Shown here: piece by piece, positions 36,501 through 50,000 of the stretch
Layout: the number at the start of each line of letters is the position of its first letter
How positions within the stretch are numbered: the stretch's first letter is position 1
NCBI GenBank assembly: GCA_004794785.1
Contig: SJOL01001303.1
Coordinates: forward strand, 1-64,000
Direction of reading: 5' to 3'
From: Opisthorchis felineus
Lineage: Eukaryota > Platyhelminthes > Trematoda > Opisthorchiida > Opisthorchiidae
Length of the DNA stretch: 64,000 nucleotides
Position numbers and translations under genes: made by a program
Notes under the pieces: generated by a model
Databases searched by the model: none
What the model was told of the DNA's origin: nothing
The model's input: only the letters and a program-made list of their open reading frames with translations

Positions 36501-39500
36501 GTATAGAAAAACAATTGATTCCACCAACCGGTTTAAGCTCGTTCAGTTTCAAAACCACCTCGTTTGCTACTTTGCATTACTGACTGTACCCATGTAAGAG
36601 TGAAACTCCTTATGAGGGAACCAAAAAAAACGAACCAGATACAATCCAGAGACCCTATTCGAAACTGTTCTATCAGGTTAGCTTGTACGGAGGCTTATCC
36701 CACAGCATACTTAGGCACTCGTAAACTTGGCGTCATTCAGCCCAACTGAAGGATGAGAGTCGCCTTCTGGAAACCTGACGAATCGCGTGTGAAGATTAGG
36801 TGCACAACTGTGAAGTAGGATGAGGGTTCGTGCGAACTCTAATAAGTGGAAGGTGGCAGATGAGATTTTCATCTCATGTTCCATGTTTGTCAACATTATG
36901 AAAACGCTAATTCCTTCCAACAGTGGGTACCTTCACAAAAAAATGGCATGCTTCTATTCAGTCAGATGCACCTACATTTGTTCCCTGTCCACCTTTTCTT
37001 CACAATAAGGCTTTCAGATAAATCATGGTTGCACGGCAGACAAGCATCGGTGTTGAACACTGATGTCATGCTGTCGATGATGACGACAACAGCATCTCTT
37101 CTTACAATAGAAGCTAATGGCTTTCTTCCGTAATCTGCAACCAGTATCACTTTGTTGTTGTCCAGCAGCTAATACTAAATTAGCTGAACTTTGGAGCATG
37201 AAAGACACAAAACACGCCCTGATGCCAAACCGATTCGACTTAACAATGGAATGGAACGAGATAAGTCTCAGAGTTCTAGTGATGGCAGAAATCAGACACT
37301 GAAAGTTCCGGAGTGTGTACGAGAGAGAGAGAGCTGGAACACTGTTATGAAAGATGTGAGCATGTTAGAAGATGCTAAGCGTATACCATGGTTTGGCTAA
37401 AAGTAACCCCATAAAGAAAACCTGAGCTACGCAAATAATTGAGTCCGCATGCGTCTACAATTCCGCGGTTTCCACTTTTTCCGGGATAGTGGTAAACCGG
37501 TTTCCCTTCGCGCAGTTCACCAAAGGTGCTGAACCGCGTCCACGAGTATAAGCATGGTGTGTCCAGACGTACATGTTGTTAAGTACCTTGCCGTCGGGAG
37601 ACACTGATCAAATAATTCGGCCAGAAAACCGTATCTACTTTGACCAAGCTTTGTGCCAATTCGACAGAGGCAATGTGCGTCCTGGATTCAAGCTGCGTAT
37701 GCAACCAAACTGCCCACAATGTTACCATAAACCTATTTCAGAAATTGTTTGATCGGTTCAGTGTTTTACTCCAAACCTAAAAAACATTGCGTCAACAACC
37801 AGACTATTTGTGGTTCCGATGCCACAGTCTCTAGAGCTTTGTTATCTTTCGCAGTGGAACCAAAAACGGGACTTGGACATTTGATCCGAGTAGTTACCTA
37901 TTGAGGGGTCTACTCTCAGTAAGCATTATTTCTCGAAGGCCTCCTAATTACGATTAGGCAAAGGGGGGGACTCTGTTTCATCGAATAGAACGAACGAAGC
38001 ATTGGTGATCAGATTCACTTACATGCAGGCATCCGAAAAGAAAGTACCGGCAGTGGTAGAATGAAACACGTCAAGTATACTAGCATTCAATGGGATTCAC
38101 GAAGCTTGACGAGGTGGTGATAACACTGATAATTGGAGTGGACATCCGTTAAGGGTACAGAGTATTCTAATACTATTCTAATATGAAGCAAGCGTGTTTT
38201 TTTAGCGTGGATTTTTTAGTGGCAATGCAAACAGGCTGATGCCTAAGCATCAAACTATATTAAAAAGGTAGTCCAGGCAAATAAATATCCAGGAACTTTT
38301 CGAATCGGACACGGCAGTCTCACAGGAAACTGCGGAAGATGAAGACCGATGGGCACACAACAGGATACATCCATGACGAGAACACGAGAGACTAACCGTT
38401 CCAAACTAGCAGAACACTATCGATAAAGAAACCGAATACGGCTTGATTTGCGTAATATCAAGTGCGACCGATAATGTGTGTTCGCGATGGCGCACGTTAA
38501 AAGCTTGTGAAGCATAGCCTTAATAGCGCAAAAGTCCGACTCACAACTGGATCTGTGTAACGATGAGGCTTTGTGGAATGCAAACCAAATGTTCCACACC
38601 TAATCACCGAAGAAACCCAGTCGGTACTAAGCCGTACTGACCGCGTAAATGCCGGACATTCCAGTCTCTTCGAAACTAAGCCTCTTGAAAATAGGCTGAG
38701 GCCCTCAATCATATCAACGCTGCTGCATGACACGAAGTTGCTTAATCCAGTGATAAAAAGACTGTGCACTGATTGCAAAGTATCCTATAACACCTGACTA
38801 ACGACAGCTAATTAATATGGTAAAAACGGCCTGTTGACCGTCATACAACATAAGCTGATGCACAAGGAAAAATAGAACGCTAGGAACGATCGATAATCTA
38901 TCAGAAAGGTACTATGGTAGGTCGAAGCGGGTGATGACGGCAGACGAACTGTCTGGTACAGTATGCTGAACGTTGAGTTAGCATGGCCAAGAGCGGCGTG
39001 AATGCTGATTCACTTCACGCATACACACAAAGTTCAGACAACATAAGGCAGTTACAGCTTTTCCGAAAGCACAAACATGGAGCATCTGAGGAAAATATTA
39101 GCAGCTCAGGTTGTAATGATAGTCATTTATTCAGCTCTGAAGCACATGAATGAAACTGAAGGCAGGATTGAAGTAGGACGGTGGAAACGTGAGTGCTAAC
39201 GTGCGGCGCAAAATTCGGAACCGTATTCAGTCACCACGCTGTCCGAACGCACGAGGAGTTTCACCACAGGTCACTTCTTAATATTCTACTGGGGCATTTC
39301 AGGAGACTTTGGACTCAGGTGATGGATGCAATATAGATATCTGTAGAATGGAAAACCCACCTGGGGTGCTTGTGGTATAACGATAAGGCAGTTGATTTGC
39401 CATTAGAACTCGTCATACAAGCAGCTCACAATGGGGTTGCCTGAATGCGGCCGATGTCAAATCATTTCAGCCGATTGACTAGATTACATGGAAAGGCTCA

Positions 39501-42500
39501 GAATATAGACTGAAGCGATTGTATGAAAAGATGAGCACTGGATGAAAGGCCCTTCAGAAACGCAACGACTAGTAATGGTGGAAAGCCACAAGGACTCTAG
39601 AAAACAATACATCTTACAGAAAGGCTCGTGAACCTCTTATAGGTAACGGGTAACCATGATATCTGGTAAAGTGGGCATATCTGAACAAGCTTCAAGCAGT
39701 GCTACAAACAACATAGAAAATCAACTGCTTTGGGAACGTAAACGAATGAAATTTTGTTGGGTTCGAGTGGAAATTCAAGAGGAACCACACTTAGACGGTG
39801 AGTGTGAATGGGGCATTCATCGATGTCAGAAAATGGACACCACACATGTTGGACGGAATAACAGCGAACTAGACAGATGTCGAACATGTTTTGCCAGAGT
39901 TATATACAGTTCTTTACAATAATTTGAGGCAGCAATCGATGTGCTCCCTGAATGTATTGTGATGTCAAGTTATAAGATGCTGAAGAAAGAGGAGAGGGTT
40001 AACAAAAATGCAATCTCGCGGTGTAATTCTGTGTGGAAAAAATAACTCTGAATAACGGCCAGAGAGAACCGGATGACTGTGAACAGGAAGCTCGGCAACC
40101 AACGGTGAAAATCTCACTATATGTCACAGTTAACGGACAATAAATCCGTAGCTTAGCAACATCAAGTCAACATTATTAGAAGACAAGCAGAGGCTACGCA
40201 ACAGAGTAAAACGTATCAGAAGACATCACTGTAAGAAAAAAAAATGCTAAAACAAGAACGACAACTTATAGAACGGAATCCCTCAACACATGAGGTGTTC
40301 GCATAACTTTTGGCGATTAAATCTAGCAAAATTACACAAAAGAGAACGCTCATTTCAACAACTTAGAAGAACCAGACCGGAGTATTCCATCGACAGTTGG
40401 TACTATCGAAGCACCCACATGGCTAGCTCCTTCTGGTCACAATTGTGATGCTGGTTGGTTCAAACTAAGAAAAATTTTGTCCTGCGGGTGATGTCGACCT
40501 ATGCAGAAAAGCCAAGAAGCACTGTGCAACTGTTTCATCCTTATTGTGAATTCTTAGTAGTGAGTACCTGAATCTCTGAGGTGATTCGAACCCAAGACCT
40601 ACCGGTTAGCATCTGAACGCATCATCCGGCCGCGACCGGATAATCAAAGTGTAACCCACTTAGACTTACACATGACGAAATAGCAATTGAAGCTTGCAAC
40701 ATTCCGCAGTACGTGCAGACTAAAAGGAAACGAAATGTCGGCTGAATAGCTGAGTGATCGGAAAACGATGCTTCTGTACATTAGTGCAGACGGGCTGAAA
40801 CCTATTCAGATCCACCACGCTTTCCTAGGAAGAATCTAATGGAAAACCCTTAAACGAAGAAGCCGCGATAATATGGTCAGTCTACATCCACAGCATTCTG
40901 AACTACTCATGATCCAACGAAAGTCAGGGATGGCTTCAAGTAGGCAACCAATGACACATCACGGTAATAAGGATCCGGTATGTTGAGTGAAACAGTGAAT
41001 GAGTATGCACACATAACAAGAGCTTGGTAGGGCAGTGTAAATGATATGCCCCTAGCGCACAAAAGCCAACTAGACGAACATGCTTCGATGCCGATACACT
41101 ACAAAAAGCAGGCACTGTTACAACATCCAGAAAGCTTATTTCCTCTCAGAATCGAGCGCGAGACGAAACCACTTGGATTTCACTCAGTGTGTGAGAAAAT
41201 GTGGAATCTTAACAAAAAACGAGAGTTTCAAATGACAAACTGTTTATTCAGTTAATCCAAGTCAGGAATGAAAAGAGAATGATTGAAAATAAGCTGGTAA
41301 AAATGGAGATGACAAGTGATGCAGCAGTCTGGAGTGGACAATACAGGAACGAGAAAACTGATTCGATGTAGCAAGCTTATATACAAATCAATTAACATTA
41401 ACCCCACTGACACACACATGGTGCACGGGGAGCATGAAGCAGCTGACTTATCGTATGGTTTGGCACAAGTGAAGACGTTGAGTCCACTCAATCGCGCAAC
41501 AGAAGCAAGTTTTAAAATGGCCACAACTGATAAACAAGAAAAAGCAGAGAGAAGATTGTAACGAAACCTTGGTTTGGTGGGCAACAGAAAAGCCAATCAA
41601 AAGATGTGAGAGGGTTAGGTTAACAAGTAGGAAGCCAACAACACACTGAAAAACACGCTCATCACACTTGTCGTCTCGAGGAGACAGAACAGTAACGTGA
41701 TACGGAATGCGGCTGAAATGGAATGTCAACGTATGCATAACATTCTGGATGACTATACACCCGTGAACAACGCCATCACAAAAGATTCAGTTGCGTTGGC
41801 GTAGAAAATGCGCACCATCCGAGCAAATATGCCGGCCGTGAGAAGTTCACGTGAACATCACGTCAACTTGATTGCGAATAACGGTGAACTGTGAATGAAA
41901 AATCGTTGACTAAGCCTGAATCAATTAAGCAATTCCCTAAAAACAGCGAAATGCAGTGGCCTCCCCTAATAAAGACTACCCATGGGACCTGTTCGAGGTG
42001 GTCCCTGTTCTGAGGGATAGACTCAATCCTTAACTTGCTGACGGTCGAACGAGAGACGTAAGTTTCTGTATATTTTGTAATATTCTGTCTGTTTGGTCCC
42101 GTTTGAAATGTAATTCTCGTACAATCGGCAGGAAACACGAGTGCTGACGGAATCGAATGCTCAATTTGTTCGCAGGATCTCAATACCAGAAAGCAGGGGT
42201 TCCGCGGATTGTCCTGGTCTTAAAACCACTCCCCTCTCAGTTGGTATTAATTGTCCCAACTTTATTGGTCCCTTTAGATTTATCGTCATGTGCCAAATAA
42301 TCTCAACGTCACTTGTGAGCATGAATCCTCCGACGAACTAATGTTGCAATACTGGTCAATTGTCGCACCCTTATAGTCGGATGTAATCCAACAATAGGAT
42401 GAATAATTTCCACCTCACAAGGGATGGCATACACAGCCGAGGTTAAGAGCTGGATGAAACTGGCCAAAATCATCAACAGTTTGGTGCTTCCCAAGCTTTA

Positions 42501-44042
42501 TTCTCAGAACCAGCGAGCTGCATTCGCTTTAAGGACAGAGTCCAGTTGATAACTGATCTAAAATTAAAGATTATACTAGAGAGACATTAAGCATTATTCC
42601 CGTAAAAGTAACTTTTATACAAAGTTTGAAATGACGTGGTATCTTGAGACCTGGTGCGGCATTTGGGGATGAAATCATCCACTCATTGTCTACAAGGTTG
42701 GGTGAACCAAGATGCAAATGGTCTTCGAAAGCATCTACAGGAAACAGAAGGTAAAAAGTCCCGTGGCTTCGGCAGCCACGCTGCAGCTCTTGCACCACCA
42801 ATAGCTTTAAATTAGCTCAGCAGTGTTACGACACAGCCTTTCAACACAACTGAACGACTGCGTTTTACCTCTGAGGGACGGAGACACCTTATTTCCGAGA
42901 AGCGATCCTGTAAAGAACTGGGTTACCAGCCATAAACTGACCTTTAGTCCGGGTAATCGAGCTCGAATTACTTTGGATTGACCTTAGCATTGACTAGAAA
43001 AGCCGGACCAACAACCACCGAGCTCACACTCGAAGGGACTCACGGTATCTAGTGAATACCGTACCACGAACGAGCCATGTACGGACAGTTTTTGTCAAGC
43101 TCATTATTAAGCGGTAGCAGGAATGCACACGGTAGACAACCAGTGAAGCCACAACTTGGTCTTTGACTATTCTGGATCTACACCGCCATACAGAAATCAA
43201 TCACATTCCCTGATTTTGAAGAAAGATGGACCAACATTTTTCGGTCCCTTTGAAAGGTCTTGTCCATCAATTCAGTGGTAGATGTCACGGAACCGGAACA
43301 AAGTGATTTATTTGAAAGAAGTCCCTATTCAGGGGAAAACTGTTAGATTTGGGCGTTGAGTAATAGGAAGTTTATTGTGTTATGAATGAAGACATTAGTA
43401 TAAAGCCCAAATACTCACAAGCAAGATAGAGAAATTTATAAGCATACAAGCGAACAGATCGAAGGAGTCGATTATAATTGATTTCACACTTACACCCGTT
43501 CATAGGAACAACTTTGAAGAACCGTTTTTACGTTATACGCTGAACGTGCTTTTTTCATTTAACTGAATCATCTACAGACAAACCAATGGAGAAGTCGGCT
43601 CTGTACTTGTACCAACTTTAGCCCAGCTGAAAACCAGTTGGCTCCAGTTACTTCGCTTGTCTTTCCCTAAGCGCTACGTTGATGCTATCATCACCACGTA
43701 CTGTTCATACACAACAAACAAAGAACTAATTCGACATGTTGACTCGGAGTATGCTGAATTATGCTTTACCATGGATGGGGAAAATGAAGATAATTCCGAC
43801 GTTTTGGCGTCACGATTACCCGAAGAAAAGAGAGTTTTCAGGGGCCAGAAAGCTACACAATCTGGCCAGTACACAAACATCCATGGATTCATAAACAATT
43901 GTCCGGCCAACAGGGCTCATATAGTTTGTGCCAACTCCAGGTTAGATGAACCCCATCTCGAGAATGTTGATAGGAAATAGCAGTCCGGGGAAATCTATGT
44001 TGCGACGCATAAGTGCGAAACAAGGCAGCTGCTCACATGTAT

Positions 44043-44088
<46 letters not shown>

Positions 44089-47000
44089 GATGGTGTTCCA
44101 CTAAAAACTGCGAGAGATTAGTGAGTTGCGCATTGACAATGACTTCAAGCAAAGAAATCCGGTTGCGTCATGTTTCTCAGATCTTAAAACATAGATATAC
44201 TTCTGAAGGATGGAACGTCGATTGAAATTTCAGTCTTCTTATACTATCAACAAACCTAACCTGTCACTAGAAATATTAAGTGAAACAGTAAGAAATGCCT
44301 AGAATAGATTCCACCTGATATTCAGCCATAGGTTGTTCTCAAGTTGGTAGAATGCTTTCCTGACCGGTTTTACGGACGAATTGTGCTTTACTTCCGTTCC
44401 ATCTGATAAACTTCGAATTACTTACGTGTACTTGCCTGATAAGGTCGTTTCAAAATTAGACAATGGTAAAGCATGTGTTCGAGAATTTGTCTGCAAGCTG
44501 TGATGATATTAAGGTGAGACCAGTAGATATTCCGTTAATAATGTTCCTAACCGAGCTTACCAAGAGAGAAATAACCTAGTTTTTTACCATGCCGATATCC
44601 AAGATGTTGACAGCCTTACAAGTATTATATTGCACCAAACACTACCAAGATCTTCATCATCAAAGACAGGTAAAGAGAAGACACAGACGTTCCTACACTT
44701 GACAACATCAAACCATCAGCCCATCATTTGTATATTCCATTAAGATGGAATTAATTCGGATCACACCGGTCACTGACCGACTTGTTTTCAGTCTTCGTTG
44801 CAGTGTCTTACAAATGTGACACTGACCTTCTTTGGTGATGTGGTGGAGCAAATATGAGATCCATGATGCCTTGTTCACTGAGGCTTAACTTTGCATACTG
44901 TAGCACACACAAGCAAAGTTTCAGTTAAGTCAAGTACTGGAAGCTTAACCAAGCTTGTGTGAGCACATGAGTCGCATACATTTAGTTTCTCGCAGCAAAT
45001 ACTCAAGACATTGCAAAATGCACAGAAAAACCGTTTTGGTCATGCGGTTCCCACAGTTTGACACGCGTCGTAGATGAAAACGAAATCAATATCACGATGA
45101 ACTTCGAGAAAACACCGGCAGAAATGGACCTGAAAAGGTCCCTTATATTTCATTCCAAGATTAATATTTATAGGCGGGATTCGGAGCTGTGTGAATGTGG
45201 ACGCGATTGATGAACGTTCACTTGACAATAAATAGCTGTACTTGCCGAAATCGGAATACAAACTCCGACAGAAGCAGAAATATTTTTTACTACACATTGA
45301 GTATCCCAAAACAGTCTCGAAATACGCCGACTGTGTGCCACAACTAAAATAGAGATGTACGTCACATTCGCTGTCGAAGCACGAAGCTGTCCCCAAACAT
45401 TTGCCCAATGACCACAAAATCGTGCTTCAGGGAGATGCACACAACCACCGTCAACCACCTCAAACGAGGTTGAACTGAAACAAACAGCCTAACCTTGTAA
45501 CATGACTGAACGACCTCGTCAACGATGTTTCCCCATATACACTACAGGAGGACCACAGGACAAGTCTTCAAAAATTTCAGAATCAGTCAACACGTGTACG
45601 ACCGATGAACAGAAACTCCACTTCAGCACTGACGGCAACAAAACCTAACGAAGAACCATGCCAAGCACTATGTTGAGAGGAACCAAAACTGAAGAGAGGC
45701 CTATTGCTATCCAAGATATAGGTGTGCCAGTACAGTGCTGTCTGTCCATTTCTGTTCAGCTGCGTAAGTGAGGACATGGTTCAAACTCTTCTCACTGTAA
45801 TCAACAACGCCGACATCGAACTTATTCTGGGAGCCAAAACCGTAATTTGTACTAAGCACATGGTTGAGGTAGAGATTGGTCTATAAGGAATGTGTTGTAT
45901 GAAGCACGGAGGTTATTGCAAGCGCTCCGTGGCCGTATCTTGCAACTTCTCGAGTCAACCGCAGGTCAGTTACGGGAGTCACGAATGAGGATAGGTAGAT
46001 GCAATTAGCTGGTCATGTCGTACGAAGACCAAGTTACACACTTCCAGTATGTCCCGGATATCCTCAAGTTGAAGACTACGTTTCGCAGGCAAAGATAACC
46101 TCGATTGCTGCTGCATCTGAACTATTTGGATGCAAGTTAATGGTACTGTTTAACCGGCAGTCATGGAACAACTTCGAAGTACAAGATAGTTGTCTAGGAT
46201 GTGTGGTAAGTTAGTTAACATGGTTAAATAGACAATGCGGGATTACGGTTGGCGTCTATAAGAATAAAAGGTGAAACACTTAGTGGAGGGACAGTAAACA
46301 ATCGAACAGGATTAAAATGGTCATAGACAGGCTCCATGGTGTACAACAGACGCGCATCCACCTAGCGTAATGAGCTAATTTAGTGTAAATTCGTGAACAA
46401 CCGCACTGGCATTTGCCATTCAATCAAACAAAACCAGGTAAGGTATAACTGGTCAACTGTTGAACAAGGCCTATCCTTTGTTTTCATGTAAAATGTTGTC
46501 ACTCTATATTGCGACAACCGAAAGTAAAAAGGCGGTCACGCAAAAGTGCAGAGACGGTAAAAATGCACATAACGAAAAACAGAATTAACCGAGGGAAAGT
46601 GCGTTATAATAAAACGGTCACCAAAACATAAACCCATCAAAAGGAACGTCAAGAAAGCATCCCACCGTCAGCTACCATTTGCTGTACTCCCCTTTCCCCA
46701 AAAAGGGGCCGTCACTAGAAGAGAGCAGGGAAACCCCACTCCGTGATTTTCACTCTTTGGAGAAGAGATACTGTATGGCATGATGACAGTCCACCGAACA
46801 TCTTTCTAAAAGCACCCGTCATACAAGAAAACAAGCTTTGCTAACACTCATAATAACTGCACCGAGCGCAGCAGAGGGAGAGAGGACCTAAAGAAAATAT
46901 CTCAGTCAAATATTTCAGGCCCGTCAGTTAGGTGAAAACGAACGGAACACGATGCATCACATCGCTCAGCACATTATTAAGACACGATAGATAAGTTACC

Positions 47001-50000
47001 TTCCGCGACTTTTTCTGGTATTCTTTCGCCTTTTTTGTTGCTACCACGGCGCCTGTGATGTGATCTTGGGTTGCATCAACATTGTATTCTATCCGATCCA
47101 AAAGCTCACTCTGAGGTAAATGAAGAAAAAAATCAATAAGGTGGGGCGGTCCAAAAAGGAACCACAGAAAAGGAAGAAACTGAACGGAATTGTTTCATTG
47201 GATAGAGGGAGCGGCGAATTGCAGCAATAGTCCGAGAGATATCACCTAGAGGATAGGCCACAGAATCGTTCTCCATAATTCATAACTTAATGTAAAATAC
47301 ACCACAGAAAAGGGCAAACCGCGGTAGAGGCCAAAAATCGCGTTTCCCCATGGTGCCTTCTCTAAGGGAGGATTAGGAGACATAGAAGAGTAGCTAAAAA
47401 CGGTAATTTGTTCGTTTTCCACTTTTAGCTCAATTTATATAAGCCAACCTAAATGGTTTGATCACCTTCCTACACGGACCTAACCATCTACACTTTGTTC
47501 GAATTTTGAGCTAATTTATTCTCAGAAAAAACACAAGGGGTGCATTCGCTGAATGCAGATTCAAGTCAAATTCAAGTGCATCTCCAGAGCCTATATAACT
47601 TCAAGTGTATTGGCGTTACTTCCAAAGCTCTGTGGATTCCAGGCCGTCTGAGTGGGCGTTTCCAGATGTAAGTATTTCAGAATACTTGTGGTGGCACCAG
47701 GTCCCTTCCGACCATTTTTTTCTTCCTTCCACTTTTCCATTTTTCTAGATAAGAATTTTGGTAGCAGTGGAGCATCCACGAGAACAATTCCGTTTCAACC
47801 CATGAGAGGTTAGCACTCACAATAGAGTCAAACGGTAGGTGAATGATAGAATCACAAGGTGATTTGAACACGACTAACACGACTTCCTTCGGGTTACGGA
47901 GATCCCACCAATAGATCCCAAAAAGTAATCATAAAACAGGTCTCTGTGAAAATAGATCATTCTCCTGGAGAGCCCATTCCCCTTCAGCTAAAGAACATCA
48001 AAGAGGGCCTCTGAGGTGTTACCACGAACGAGTGAAAGTGTTTCCTTACTTGTGAATCGACAAGAGCAGCCAAGTCTATGAACAGCTCATGAAGTTCTCG
48101 GATGCTTTTCTCTAGCTTCAGGATGTCCTCGTGACGAGCCTCAATATCAGCGGCGTTCTGTCGGGCCTGTTGTGTATCCATGAGAATCTGCGAAGAGAGA
48201 GAGGCGGGTTAACAATCAAAAGGAAGAGAGATGATCATGATTCTGATCAGGAAATGCAGAGAAATGAAATATGCTGGCAAGGCGCAATCCTTCCAGCACA
48301 AAGCGTATTAGTGACGTCGGTTTAGAAAGAATGATTAACTCCACAACAAGGTAGGCTTGCGAAAAATTGGTGTCCATACACAGATCAAATGAATGCTTGT
48401 GTTGTCGTCAATGGTGATTAGGGGGGGGGGGTTCTGAGTTGTCCACAAAATAGCCATGCAGTGTTGGGGGGATGATTAGCGATGACGGCGACATACGTGT
48501 TTCCAATAATGGCATATCGCGGAATGAATTCATACGTTCTCAAATCACCATAGCCTGTTGTATGACGGAAGAACCATCAGTCAATCAACTGACACATAAA
48601 CGGGTGGTGCCATCATTGTTTGGCAAAAATGACAGAGGTAATGACAGTTCAGCGGTGGTACCCTTTCGGCGAACAGCTACCATGCAACTTAAAGGAAGCA
48701 CGGGGACTGAAATACTGTCACGTTGTCAAAGCCTAGGCTGGAATAATCGATAAGCCAATTGTTGGACCGTAAAATTACATGATGTACAGAAGGCTGTTTC
48801 AAAAACAGGGATTCGACGGTTTTTCAACTGCAAGTATGTTATCCGGGAAACAAAAAATCCAGAAATCATGTCAGTGGTACTGTGGAGAGACTGTGAACAC
48901 TTTGAAACCCTTACCCGCTGCACACTCCGATGCCTTGGATCGAGATGGCTCGGCTACAAGTAAGTTTCAAGGTAAACCGACAAATGTACTGACAGGGTTA
49001 AAAGTTGTTTTCTCCTTCATATTATAGTTACGAACTTCTGCTGTTCGTAATCCTCACTTCACAGACCACGAATTTTCCGTCGGAAAGTTTTCGGAACAGT
49101 TCTGCCTTGCATTAGCTATTGTTCCCGCGGCAACTCTACGGTTCAAAATCCTCACACTGTGCTGCAGCTTTGTGGGTCAAGCATCTTGATGCAGCGATCA
49201 ATAAACAGGCAAAACTAGGGTAGGTATCCGCATGGAATTCTCCGAAAACTCTGCGAGCAACTGAATTTGAATCAGCGCTAGCCCTTCAGAGGTACCAAAG
49301 TTAGGTATGTTCATTAAGCAAGAAAAGGTACTGGTCAAGGTTTGGTTCTACAAGCTTATTTGTGGATGTTTGATAGAATTTTCAGCCAACAGATGTACTA
49401 CCTATAAGGTCGATGAGATTCTTTTTTCATTTTATTTGTGCCACCGTTGAATTACACACATCTGTACGGCCTTTCGTATTAAAATCAATCTGCAATCACC
49501 GACGAAGGTTGCATTCGAGGCTCTCTTCCATGTAAAATCACCTCGACAGACATGGCTCTCGCACCTAACACCTTTCAGACATTCCGAGTTTGATTATGTT
49601 CCTCAGTGTATACGGTTCTTGCAAGGCTGGAGCCAGGACAACATTTCTTTAGCAGTGACACAAACTCTTCAAAAGAATACTTCAAGTTCGCCGCTGCAAC
49701 GACAAAGCATACTGCTGACAATCCGGTGTCTTAAATTCTGTCAACAAAAAATAAACGAAAGCGCTGAACATTAGCCGCAAAAATTCACTAGTAAACAGTA
49801 TGCTCTGAGATGAACTACTCGACCCAGAACGATGTTTACCCACATCAGGTTGCCAGGTAATCAGTCAAAAATACCGTCGGGAAAAGGGAAGGTTCGGAGT
49901 GCCTACTGGTGGACCAAAGATAACCATTTCTGAGAAGGAACTATACGAGCGGATGAAAAGTAAAGTAACGCAACGCAACACAACACAACGTGAGTCATTC

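Larger units (their letters stand above)
35214..46999 (-). other. 11.8 kb intron before the membrane-anchor exons
   Basis: Large intron between the SNARE-core exon and terminal exon A. It contains a GA run (37,321-37,333), a possible tRNA-derived fragment (40,560-40,660) and a (TA)n tract (44,040-44,089). Open frames at 41,252-41,738, 43,657-43,980 and 45,040-45,458 are the longest, but they match nothing I know and overlap comparable open frames on the other strand or in another frame. Confidence 0.6.

Noticed and set aside
41252..41738. Two overlapping minus-strand open frames of 114 and 96 codons, partly hydrophobic
   Set aside because: Checked as a possible further anchor exon of the syntaxin gene; the reading frame has polar and cysteine-rich interruptions, no suitable acceptor and no terminal hydrophobic helix.
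44040..44089. TA-rich palindrome as a replication origin or cruciform element
   Set aside because: It is a plain dinucleotide microsatellite; nothing else supports a function.
45040..45458. Minus-strand open frames of 125 and 96 codons in the 11.8 kb intron
   Set aside because: Two frames are open over the same sequence and neither resembles a known protein; not syntaxin-like.
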